DNA of 64,000 bases from Algorimicrobium sp002414705 (lineage in GTDB: Bacteria > Bacteroidota > Bacteroidia > Flavobacteriales > Flavobacteriaceae): positions 9,882-73,881 of the forward strand of contig CAXAUF010000008.1 of assembly GCA_963972425.1 (NCBI GenBank), written 5' to 3'. A program made the position numbers and the translations under genes. The notes under the pieces were generated by a model. That model did not search any database. It worked only from the letters and a program-made list of their open reading frames with translations, and was not told the origin of the DNA. This document shows, piece by piece, positions 42,545 through 52,320 of this stretch (positions are counted from its first letter, which is position 1; each line of letters starts with the position of its first letter).

Positions 42545-44728
42545 TTAGGCTTTTATATATTTATATAATTGATTAAACTTTGAAGCATCTAAAATAGCAT
42601 CACATGCTGGAGAAAACACATTCACGTTTTCTGAAATAGCAATGCCAACTTCACTTTGTGCCAATGCTCCAGCATCATTTAATCCGTCGCCAATCATTAG
42701 TACTTTCGCTCCTTCAGATTGGTGGTATTTAATGTAATCCAATTTATCATCAGGATTTTGATTAAATATGAGTTTGGTTTTTGCTGGTAATAGTTTCTTC
42801 AAGTTCTCTAATTCACCTGAATTATCGCCAGAAAGTATTACCAAATCATAATCACTTTTCAAAAGATTAAATAACTTTGAAAGTCCTTTTCTGTAGCTAT
42901 TATAAAACGTATATTTTCCTTTGTATTTATTGTTACTACTAATGTGAACAGTTGTGTTCAAAATGGATATATCTTGCTCAAGACCAACAAAACTAGCGGA
43001 TCCAATTTTCATGGTGTCATTTTGGTGAATACTTTCAATACCTTTTCCTAAATGTTCTTCAAAATGATTTAAGGTTATAATATCATGTTCATCCAAAATA
43101 TCATAAAGGGTTCTGCTTAATGGATGATTAGAACCTCTTAAGGTGTTTTTTAATTGTAATTCTTCAGAAGCATTTAACAGATCGCCATCATAGGTAGCCG
43201 AACTTAATTTGTTAGATGTAATGGTTCCTGTTTTGTCAAAAATTATGGTATTTATGGATGCTAATTGCTCAATAACAGACGCGTTTTTTAAGTAGAATTT
43301 CAACTTACCAAAAATGCGTAGCAAATTACCCAAGGTAAACGGTGCAGATAGCGCAATGGCACAAGGACAAGCAATAATTAAAACGGCTGTAAACACATTC
43401 ATCGCTTTTGTTGAATCTACAAATAACCAATAGGTTGTTGCTATAAAGGCAACGCTTAAAACGGCAATGGTAAATCGTTTACTTATGGTATTTGTTAATG
43501 TTGTAAAACCATCTTCTTTATTTTTGTTAAATACATCATTACTCCACAATTGGGTTAGGTAGCTTTGTTCAACGGATTTTAAGGCTTCCATTTCTATAAC
43601 ACCAGTAGTTTGTTTTCCTCCAGCATAAAGTTTGTCGCCAGAATTTTTGGTAACAGCATCAGATTCTCCCGTTACAAAACTATAATCAATTTTCGCTTTC
43701 CCGTTGATTAAAATACCATCAACTGGAATAAGTTCTTGGTTTCTAATAAGAAGTCTGTCTCCTTTTTTAATATCATATACTTGAATGGGTGTTTCAATGC
43801 CATTTAATATTTTAGTAATCGCAATGGGGAAATACGATTTATAATCGCGTTCAAAAGATAAAAATGAATAGGTTTTCTGCTGAAAAAACTTCCCTAAAAG
43901 TAGGAAGAACACCAAACCGGTTAGGCTGTCAAAAAATCCAGAGCCTAAATCCAAAATAATTTCCACAGTACTTCTTACAAAAAGAACGGTTAATCCTAAA
44001 GCAATGGGAACATCAATATTAAGAAGTCCCGAGCGCAATCCTTTGTAAGCTGATGTGAAATAATCGCGTCCAGCATAAAAAATAACAGGTAATGAGAAGG
44101 CAAACATAAGCCATCTGAAAACGTGTTTATATTGTTCAATCCAGAATTCGCCGACTTCAAAATACTCTGGAAATGATAAAAACATAACATTACCAAAAGC
44201 AAAACCAGCAACACCCAATTTATAGGTTAGTGAACGATTTATATTTTCTTTACCTGTTTTAAAATCGTCAAGCGAAATGTAAGGTTCATAACCAATAGTG
44301 CTTAATAATAAAACCGCTTCTTTTAATGAAAATTGATTGGTTTTATACGTAATACGAACATTCTTTTTCCCAAAATTGACTTGAGAAGCAGTAATGTTTT
44401 TATTTAGTTTATTCAGGTTTTCTAAAATCCAAATACACGAACTACAATGAATATGAGGAATATATAAGGTGGCAATTTGAATATGACCATCATTAAATTC
44501 AGTCAGTTTTTCTATGATATTTTCTTGAGATAGAAAGTCATATTTACCCTGAATTTCTTTTGGGGCAGAACCAGGAGCCGTTTGTAAATCGTAATAACAG
44601 GTTAAATCGTTTTCTGAAAAAATTTCATAAACGGTTTTACACCCATTACAACAAAATAATTTTTCGTTGTAACTAATTTGTTCTGAATCGCATATGTCAC
44701 CACAGTGGAAACAGTTATGTTGTTCCAT
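42545..44728 (-). CDS. ccoI: CcoI, heavy-metal (copper) P1B-type ATPase, truncated by a stop codon
   Basis: 727 residues before the stop. The N-terminal Cys-rich metal-binding part has CFHCGDICDSEQ and LFCCNGCKTVY (residues 6-31), and an HMA-like domain with HIHCSSCIW near 92-100. The membrane copper motif CPC is at 454-456, the phosphorylation motif DKTGT at 498-502, TGES near 353-356, and MIGDGLNDAGALAQ near the end of the P-domain. FixI/CcoI exports copper across the inner membrane for cbb3 oxidase assembly. The protein stops at LYKYIKA, before helices 7 and 8, which continue in the same frame after the TAA. As read, it would be non-functional or need readthrough. Its promoter shares an FNR-like site with the divergent regulator gene. 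Confidence 0.9.
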   Translation of the reverse strand: MEQHNCFHCGDICDSEQISYNEKLFCCNGCKTVYEIFSENDLTCYYDLQTAPGSAPKEIQGKYDFLSQENIIEKLTEFNDGHIQIATLYIPHIHCSSCIWILENLNKLNKNITASQVNFGKKNVRITYKTNQFSLKEAVLLLSTIGYEPYISLDDFKTGKENINRSLTYKLGVAGFAFGNVMFLSFPEYFEVGEFWIEQYKHVFRWLMFAFSLPVIFYAGRDYFTSAYKGLRSGLLNIDVPIALGLTVLFVRSTVEIILDLGSGFFDSLTGLVFFLLLGKFFQQKTYSFLSFERDYKSYFPIAITKILNGIETPIQVYDIKKGDRLLIRNQELIPVDGILINGKAKIDYSFVTGESDAVTKNSGDKLYAGGKQTTGVIEMEALKSVEQSYLTQLWSNDVFNKNKEDGFTTLTNTISKRFTIAVLSVAFIATTYWLFVDSTKAMNVFTAVLIIACPCAIALSAPFTLGNLLRIFGKLKFYLKNASVIEQLASINTIIFDKTGTITSNKLSSATYDGDLLNASEELQLKNTLRGSNHPLSRTLYDILDEHDIITLNHFEEHLGKGIESIHQNDTMKIGSASFVGLEQDISILNTTVHISSNNKYKGKYTFYNSYRKGLSKLFNLLKSDYDLVILSGDNSGELENLKKLLPAKTKLIFNQNPDDKLDYIKYHQSEGAKVLMIGDGLNDAGALAQSEVGIAISENVNVFSPACDAILDASKFNQLYKYIKA

Positions 44729-44753
44729 AAAACTTGCTCATTTATACCTGTTG

Positions 44754-44813
44754 CAAAGTTTAGAAGATAAGCAATAATTTAATATGATTTTTATCATGTT
44801 TTCTGTATTTTTG
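44754..44813. promoter_or_regulatory. Shared FNR-like site between ccoI and the Crp/Fnr gene
   Basis: The palindrome ATGATTTTTATCAT is at 44784-44797. Toward ccoI (minus strand) the -7 element AAACTTTG ends at 44754, 36.5 bases from the dyad, the activation geometry seen elsewhere. Toward the regulator gene (plus strand) the -7 element TATTTTTG (44806-44813) ends only 22.5 bases away, so bound protein would block that promoter. One site may thus activate ccoI and repress the regulator. Confidence 0.7.
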
Positions 44814-44836
44814 ATATGAACATTTTATAATTAGGT

Positions 44837-45514
44837 ATGAGTAAATGTGAACAATGTATTGCCAAGCAATTGAACTCGTTAAATTCTATGACGACTGAAG
44901 AGTTGAAGAAGGTATCAGCCTGCAAAACAACACGATATTACAAAAAGGGTGATGTTATTTTTGATGAAGGCGAAACGCTACACGGTGTTTTTTGCGTACG
45001 TAGTGGTGTTGCTAAATTAACAAAGTTAAGCGCCAATGGTAAAGACCAAACAGTCAAACTACTTGGGAAAGGCGAGCTTTTAGGTCAGCGTTCTGTTATT
45101 AGTGATGAACGTACTAATTTAAGTGCAGTAGCTTTAAACGATATTGAGTTATGTTTTGTTCCTAAAAATGAGATTGTAACACCTCTTCATGAAAATCAGA
45201 ATTTTTCTTTTGATGTTTTGCAGAGTTTAGCCAAAGATTTACGAACTGCTGAAGATGATCTTATTAATATGGCCCAAAAATCTGTTAAGCAACGTATGGC
45301 GGAAACGCTAATTTACATTCAACATGTTTTTGGTGTGGATTCTTCAGGTGCGTTAAATGTCATATTATCTCGTGAGGATTATGCCAGTATTGTTGGAACA
45401 GCAACGGAATCTGCTATCCGTATTTTATCGCAATTTAAAAAGGAAAAATTGATTGCTACTTCTGGTAAACATATAACCATTACAGATTTGGAAGGTTTAA
45501 AGCGCGTTGAATAA
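44837..45514 (+). CDS. Crp/Fnr family transcriptional regulator, FNR-like
   Basis: 225 residues. The N-terminus CEQCIAKQLNSLN (C4, C7) aligns with the FNR segment CQDCSISQLC but has Asn13 where FNR has its third cluster Cys. Further cysteines are C29, C53 and C106; C106 (IELCFVPKNE) aligns with the FNR core Cys. The cyclic-nucleotide-like beta-barrel covers about 30-140. The C-terminal winged helix has SREDYASIVGTATESAIRILSQFKKEKLI, with the Glu and Arg of the recognition helix (E-x-x-x-R) conserved. It is the likely regulator of the FNR-like sites in the window and probably represses its own gene. Confidence 0.9.
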   Translation: MSKCEQCIAKQLNSLNSMTTEELKKVSACKTTRYYKKGDVIFDEGETLHGVFCVRSGVAKLTKLSANGKDQTVKLLGKGELLGQRSVISDERTNLSAVALNDIELCFVPKNEIVTPLHENQNFSFDVLQSLAKDLRTAEDDLINMAQKSVKQRMAETLIYIQHVFGVDSSGALNVILSREDYASIVGTATESAIRILSQFKKEKLIATSGKHITITDLEGLKRVE

Positions 45515-45515
45515 A

Positions 45516-45548
45516 AAAATGCCCTAATTTTTAAATTAGAGCATTTTA
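45516..45548. terminator. Bidirectional terminator after the Crp/Fnr gene
   Basis: The arms AAAATGC-C-CTAATTT and AAATTAG-A-GCATTTT pair with one internal mismatch across a 2-base loop, with A- and T-runs at the ends. It serves the regulator gene and the convergent repeat-protein gene. Confidence 0.75.
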
Positions 45549-45568
45549 TAAATACTTCACAAGTTATA

Positions 45569-48500
45569 TTAAAACATCTTAACCGGTTTAAATGGATTGA
45601 GTTGTAATTTCTCCATATTGGATTGATAGGTATTCCATGATTCAGAGTAAAATGAATTTGTTTTTGTTACAGCTTCATTTAATGCATCTTCAGCCTGTTT
45701 TATAAGCGTATCTTCTGTTGTTGTCATGCCATTTTTTCTAGATTGAGAATACCAACTAGCCGTTCCCAATCGGCTGCTAACTGGAATATCATCGGAGTTT
45801 GTAATACCTTGGCGCTTATCTGGTTTTCCTAAATATAAGTTGATGAGGTCGTCTATCTTTTCTGAAATTTCTTTGGACTCTTTTATGGCATCCTTATATT
45901 GTTCTTTATCAAGTTTCTTTAAATCCGACATATATTTATCCGAAATATTCTTACTTTCTACTAGTTGTTTTACAGCATCTGCCATGGTTTCTTGTAACGT
46001 CTCTAAACGTTTAGATGTAGTATAAATAGCATCAATATTAGCTTGTGATACGTTTAATCTTGGATCCGATTGAACGGTAATCTGTGTTTCTGAAGTTTCA
46101 TTTCCATAAGTCATCACCACACGATAAGTACCTGGTTTAACCGTAACGCCTCCAGATTCACTTGTTCGTTTTCTAATAGATCGCGATGCACGAGAAACGC
46201 CAGCTTCATCCATATACCAAGTCCATTTATGAACACCTGTTTCTTTTGGTGTTTTACGTTTTAAGGTTCTCATAAGGCGTTCACCATCATAAAATTGTAG
46301 GGTAATGGAATCTTTCGTAATTGTTGATTTTTCTGCTATTTCGGGAGTATCTTCACCATCAACGTTCGCTTCTGACTGATCTTCCTCTTCAGCTGATTCT
46401 GTAGCGTCTGAATCTTTTGTTTCTTTTTGTTCTTTTGTTTTTGTGGAATCTACTTTTACAAAATAGGAGAGTGTCGCACCAAATCCGCGATTTTCACCAT
46501 GATACATAGCGTCTGCTCCAAAACGGCTTCCTGTTGGTTGCTGGTATGCGGCTTGGTAAGCAATTGGTGGACTAAATAATTCTAAATTTCCATTTATTAA
46601 TTGTTTGTTTTTTGCCATAGCTCGTAACGGTCTGATATCATCTAAAACCCATGCAGCACGACCAAATGTACCAATCACTAAATCATGTTCTCTTGTATGA
46701 ATGACTAAATCTTTTACAGAAACGGTCGGGAAGTTTTCGTTCCATTTGGTCCATGTGTTTCCTGCGTCAATAGATATGTAAAGACCATCATCCGTTCCTA
46801 AAAACAATAAGTTGGGTTCTTCTAAATCTTCAACAATTGATAGTGTGTAACTTTCTACATCATCTGCATTTACAATGCGTGTCCATGTTTTTCCATAGTT
46901 TGTCGTTCTATAAGCATACGGTTCATAATTAAAGCGTCTGTAATCGTTTGCAATTAATAAGGCTTCACCTTTATTTTTGTTTGATGCTTTTATTTGAGGA
47001 ATCCAACTACCAGCAGGTAATCCTTTAATGTTTTTAGAAACATCAGTCCACGATTCACCACCATTTTGAGTAACATGAACACGTCCATCATCTGTACTCA
47101 CCCAAAGCATATCTTTTTCAAGAGATGAAGGTTCAATAACTAAAATAGTACAGTGGTTTTCGGCACCTGTGGCATCCATAGTTAATCCTCCACTTTCATT
47201 TTGCTTCAGTTTTTCGGGATCGTTTGTGGTTAAATCGTCTGAAATAATGGTCCATGTTTCGCCTTTGTCTGTTGATTTATGCACAAACTGACTTCCAAAA
47301 TAAATGGTGCTATTATTAAATGGATCTATGTTTATTGCCGAATTCCAATTAAAACGTAATTTCACATTTGCATCTGGATGAATAGGTTTTACGGTATAAT
47401 TATTTCCTGTTTCCCAGTCATACCTGCTTACAGAACCTTCTTGACTCATGGTCCAACCAAATCGGGAATCATCTTTATCAGGAACGACATCAAAACCATC
47501 ACCAAAACTAATTTCTTGCCAATAGCTATTTCTAATCCCTTGTGCGCGCCAAACATAAGCTGGTCCACGCCAAGAACCGTTGTCTTGCATGCCTCCATAT
47601 ACATTATATGGATACTCATTATCTACGTTTATATGATAAAACTGCGCAACAGGTAAATTTCCTATAAAGCGCCACGTTTCACCACCATCATGAGTAATAT
47701 TCATACCGCCATCATTTCCATCAATCATGAAGCTGCCATCTTTTGGGTGAATCCACCATGCATGATGATCGGGATGAACGCCGTTATCTACACCATAAGC
47801 AGGCATGAGTTGATTAAAGTTTTTTCCGCCATCTTCACTCACATTCACATAGGTAAATACGGAGTATACACGATTCTCATTTTGAGGATCTACGTAAATT
47901 TCAGAGTAGTAAAAGGGTCTGTTTCCAATATCATTTTTATCATTAATTTTTTTCCATTTAAAACCACCATCTTCACTTTTATACAGGGCATTTTTTTTAG
48001 CTTCAACTAACGCATAGATAATATTGGGTTTATTAGGAGCTATGGCAACACCTATTCTGCCTAAATTTCCAGTAGGAAAACCATCGTCTTCTGTGACTTT
48101 TTTCCACGTTTCGCCTCCATCAAAAGTAATATGCAAACCAGAACCTTCACCACCAGAGTTAAAAAACCAGGGATCGCGTTTGTGTTCCCACATAGCCGCA
48201 ATTAATTTGTTGGGATTTGTAGGATCCATAATTAAATCGGCAGCACCAGTTTTATTGTTGGCAAAAAGAATTTGTTTCCACGTTTTTCCACCATCAATCG
48301 TTTTATAAACACCACGTTCTGGATGTTCTCCCCAAGGTGAGCCAATGGCAGCAGCATATACTATATTCGGATTTGTTGGATCTATAACTACACGATGAAT
48401 ATGGCGCGTTTTTTCTAAACCCATGGATTGCCAGTTTTTACCACCATCTAAAGATTTGTAAATACCGTAACCACCATTTAAACTATTTCTAGGATTTCCT

Positions 48501-48817
48501 TCACCAGTTCCTAACCAAATAACACTAGGGTTTGATTGTTGAATAGCAACAGCACCAATAGAAGCGGTAACTTCGTTGTCAAAAATAGGATTCCATTTTA
48601 TACCGCCTGAAGTCGATTTCCATAAGCCACCAGAAGCGGTACCAACGTACATAATATCTGGATTGGAATGAACCACATCAATAGCCGTAACACGTCCAGA
48701 CATGCCGCCAGGACCAATATTTCTAGGTTTCATGTTTTTGATTAAATCCAGATTGAATTCTTGTGAAAACCCTGAAATTGAAATAAATAAGAATAGTAAA
48801 AGAAAACGTTTTTTCAT
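45569..48817 (-). CDS. Large exported VPS10/BNR-repeat (sortilin-like) protein
   Basis: 1082 residues. The signal peptide ends ISGFSQ. At least ten BNR/Asp-box-like motifs (S-x-D-x-G-x-T-W) occur in a propeller over residues 40-720, for example STSGGIKWN, SLDGGKNWQSM, TIDGGKTWKQI, TFDGGETWKKV, SEDGGFKWKKI and SIDAGNTWTKW. An acidic, low-complexity linker (about 800-850, Glu/Asp/Lys-rich) and a C-terminal helical region follow. Such proteins are commonly named glycosyl hydrolase or WD40/YVTN-like in flavobacteria, but I see no proven catalytic residues. It probably binds or processes polymers in the envelope. It is a single gene. Confidence 0.8.
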   Translation of the reverse strand: MKKRFLLLFLFISISGFSQEFNLDLIKNMKPRNIGPGGMSGRVTAIDVVHSNPDIMYVGTASGGLWKSTSGGIKWNPIFDNEVTASIGAVAIQQSNPSVIWLGTGEGNPRNSLNGGYGIYKSLDGGKNWQSMGLEKTRHIHRVVIDPTNPNIVYAAAIGSPWGEHPERGVYKTIDGGKTWKQILFANNKTGAADLIMDPTNPNKLIAAMWEHKRDPWFFNSGGEGSGLHITFDGGETWKKVTEDDGFPTGNLGRIGVAIAPNKPNIIYALVEAKKNALYKSEDGGFKWKKINDKNDIGNRPFYYSEIYVDPQNENRVYSVFTYVNVSEDGGKNFNQLMPAYGVDNGVHPDHHAWWIHPKDGSFMIDGNDGGMNITHDGGETWRFIGNLPVAQFYHINVDNEYPYNVYGGMQDNGSWRGPAYVWRAQGIRNSYWQEISFGDGFDVVPDKDDSRFGWTMSQEGSVSRYDWETGNNYTVKPIHPDANVKLRFNWNSAINIDPFNNSTIYFGSQFVHKSTDKGETWTIISDDLTTNDPEKLKQNESGGLTMDATGAENHCTILVIEPSSLEKDMLWVSTDDGRVHVTQNGGESWTDVSKNIKGLPAGSWIPQIKASNKNKGEALLIANDYRRFNYEPYAYRTTNYGKTWTRIVNADDVESYTLSIVEDLEEPNLLFLGTDDGLYISIDAGNTWTKWNENFPTVSVKDLVIHTREHDLVIGTFGRAAWVLDDIRPLRAMAKNKQLINGNLELFSPPIAYQAAYQQPTGSRFGADAMYHGENRGFGATLSYFVKVDSTKTKEQKETKDSDATESAEEEDQSEANVDGEDTPEIAEKSTITKDSITLQFYDGERLMRTLKRKTPKETGVHKWTWYMDEAGVSRASRSIRKRTSESGGVTVKPGTYRVVMTYGNETSETQITVQSDPRLNVSQANIDAIYTTSKRLETLQETMADAVKQLVESKNISDKYMSDLKKLDKEQYKDAIKESKEISEKIDDLINLYLGKPDKRQGITNSDDIPVSSRLGTASWYSQSRKNGMTTTEDTLIKQAEDALNEAVTKTNSFYSESWNTYQSNMEKLQLNPFKPVKMF

Positions 48818-48913
48818 GGTTGGTTGTTTAGTTTGCTATAAAGTTAAGCAAGAAAACTTAAATAGATGTTAAGGAATTTAATTAGGATGAAAATTGTCGT
48901 ATTTTTATGGTGC

Positions 48914-50041
48914 ATGAAAAAAGAAAATAATTACAGAAAAGGCTTCGTATTTAAACAATATGAATCGCCTTTACAAAGTCCGTTTGAAAAACTTTTTGAT
49001 GTTTTCAAAGAACTAATCACGCATACTTCGGGTGATTTTGATGAAGCAATCGATTGGTTGAAACAGTTGGATGAAGAATACCAGTTAACAACTCCTGATT
49101 ACTCCATTGAAGATTTTATTGAGGACCTCAAAGCGAAGGGTTACATTCGTGAGGAAATTCGTCCTGATGGAAATAAGGGTACTGCCATTACCGCAAAAAC
49201 CGAACGAGCTATTAGGCAATCTGCTCTAGCACAAATATTCGGTAACTTAAAAAAGAGTGGTAGCGGAAATCATAGAAGTAAAGGCCTTGGAATAGGAGAT
49301 GAGCATACAGGTGATTTTAGAAATTACCAATTTGGAGATGGTTTGGATAAGGTGAATATTACTGAAAGTCTTCGGAATGCTCAAATTAATAATGGGATTG
49401 GAAATTTCAATTTAACCGAAGATGATTTGGTGGTTGAAGAAACCACGCATAAATCGCAAATGAGTACTATTTTAATGATAGACATTAGCCATAGTATGAT
49501 TTTGTATGGTGAAGATAGGATTACACCAGCCAAAAAAGTGGCTATGGCATTGGCAGAATTAATTACCACACGCTATCCTAAAGACACACTTGATATTTTA
49601 GTTTTCGGAAACGATGCGTGGCCGATAAAAATTAAAGATTTACCGTATTTACATGTTGGACCTTATCATACCAATACAGTTGCAGGACTGCAATTGGCTA
49701 TGGATTTACTCCGAAGAAAACGGAATACGAATAAGCAGATTTTTATGATTACCGATGGTAAACCCAGTTGTTTGAAACTGCCAGATGGCACCTATTATAA
49801 AGATAGTAATGGGTTAAATCCGCACATTACCAATAAATGCTATGCTATGGCGCAACAAGCCAGGAGATTACACATTCCAATTACAACGTTTATGATAGCT
49901 CAAGACCGATATTTAATGCAGTTTGTTGAGGAGTTTACGCAAGCCAATCAAGGTAAAGCGTTTTACACAGGCTTAAAAGGTTTGGGTGAAATGATTTTTG
50001 AAGATTATGAAAGCAATAGAAAGAAACGAATTAAAGGATAA
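48914..50041 (+). CDS. VWA domain protein, partner of an AAA ATPase
   Basis: 375 residues from MKKENNYRKGFVFKQYESPL. A frame extension to 48866 is rejected as it adds a hydrophobic stretch unlike the family. The N-terminal half is helical and charged. The VWA domain (about 195-375) has the MIDAS motif MIDISHSMI (DxSxS), followed by ITPAKKVAMALAELI, the conserved Thr in HTNTVAGLQLAMDLL, and IFMITDGKPS. Such proteins pair with MoxR/BchI-type AAA ATPases as chaperone-like or metal-insertion complexes (compare BchD-BchI). The ATPase gene follows 65 bases downstream. Confidence 0.85.
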   Translation: MKKENNYRKGFVFKQYESPLQSPFEKLFDVFKELITHTSGDFDEAIDWLKQLDEEYQLTTPDYSIEDFIEDLKAKGYIREEIRPDGNKGTAITAKTERAIRQSALAQIFGNLKKSGSGNHRSKGLGIGDEHTGDFRNYQFGDGLDKVNITESLRNAQINNGIGNFNLTEDDLVVEETTHKSQMSTILMIDISHSMILYGEDRITPAKKVAMALAELITTRYPKDTLDILVFGNDAWPIKIKDLPYLHVGPYHTNTVAGLQLAMDLLRRKRNTNKQIFMITDGKPSCLKLPDGTYYKDSNGLNPHITNKCYAMAQQARRLHIPITTFMIAQDRYLMQFVEEFTQANQGKAFYTGLKGLGEMIFEDYESNRKKRIKG

Positions 50042-50106
50042 ATAGAGCTAAGACTCATAAGTTTAAAAGTTATGGGTTTTTCTCTCTGTTATTAAAAAAA
50101 TAATAC

Positions 50107-51573
<1,467 letters not shown>

Positions 51574-51630
51574 AACCTTTAAGATGCTTAAGCTGTCAGT
51601 TGGAGTGCAGTCGAGAACTATTTAATAAAT

Positions 51631-51657
51631 AAAAAGCGATCAATTTGATCGCTTTTT
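51631..51657. terminator. Bidirectional terminator between convergent genes
   Basis: AAAAAGCGATCAA and TTGATCGCTTTTT form a perfect 13-bp inverted repeat around one central base. It overlaps the last codons and stop of the PepSY gene on the minus strand. Confidence 0.8.
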
Positions 51658-52194
51658 ATTTTTAATCTGTTTAGGTTTTAACCAGAGCCAAAAGCCGGTA
51701 AAAGCCAAAAGCATTAAACCTAATGACGTAATGGTAGAATAAAATAATTTAAATGGCGTGGATTGATTTCCGAAAAAATAATCTAAAATGGAGCCATCGT
51801 GAATCATTTCTATAATATCAGCCGTTCGGGTTTTATGCGATAAAATGGCTCCGGAATAGCAATCAATTTGAATTTCGGTAAAATGGTTTTCAAAACGGAC
51901 TTTCGCCATACCTTTATTTGGTCTGTAATCTATTCGGTTTATTTCAGAAGATAAATTCAGAGAACTTATATAATTTATTGCAATAGCTTGAATGCTATCC
52001 AAACCAATTATTTCCAATTCCTGATTTAAAACTTTTTGAGATGTTGGTTTTAACTGTAATTCATCTTTCCAAGTTAATAGTAATCCTGTAGCTCCTAAAA
52101 TAAACATAAACACCACCAAAGGCATAGCAATAAAACGATGAACTTTACGATACCATCTAGATTGCTTGGCTAATTTTTTACGTTTTAGTTCCAA
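51640..52194 (-). CDS. PepSY-associated transmembrane protein
   Basis: 184 residues. The Lys-rich N-terminus is followed by WYRKVHRFIAMPLVVFMFILGATGLLLTWKDEL, the first PepSY-TM helix with conserved His. A periplasmic PepSY-like domain covers about 50-140 (AKVRFENHFTEIQIDCYSGAILSHKTRT, with IHDGSILDYFFG). A second helix (STITSLGLMLLAFTGFWLWL) precedes a basic tail. It is a short PepSY-TM type, often linked to iron or heme uptake and to reductase functions. Its stop codon lies within a bidirectional terminator. No partner gene adjoins it. Confidence 0.85.
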   Translation of the reverse strand: MELKRKKLAKQSRWYRKVHRFIAMPLVVFMFILGATGLLLTWKDELQLKPTSQKVLNQELEIIGLDSIQAIAINYISSLNLSSEINRIDYRPNKGMAKVRFENHFTEIQIDCYSGAILSHKTRTADIIEMIHDGSILDYFFGNQSTPFKLFYSTITSLGLMLLAFTGFWLWLKPKQIKNKKRSN

Positions 52195-52320
52195 AAGTAA
52201 TTGTTTTAAGAGCGAAAATAATTAAACTTTAGAGAACTTATTGATGGATTTCTAGAAAAGTAAAATAGGATTTTGTTAAAACTATTTTAAACATTGAATG
52301 CTACGCTATAATGGTAAGAA

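Noticed and set aside
42545..42547. Recoding of the ccoI stop as selenocysteine or pyrrolysine
   Set aside because: The codon is TAA, which is used for neither, and no suitable structure is seen; a mutation or sequence error is simpler.
47378..48308. Several plus-strand open frames inside the BNR-repeat gene
   Set aside because: They lie on the opposite strand of a well-supported 1082-residue gene and resemble no protein; they arise from repeat composition.
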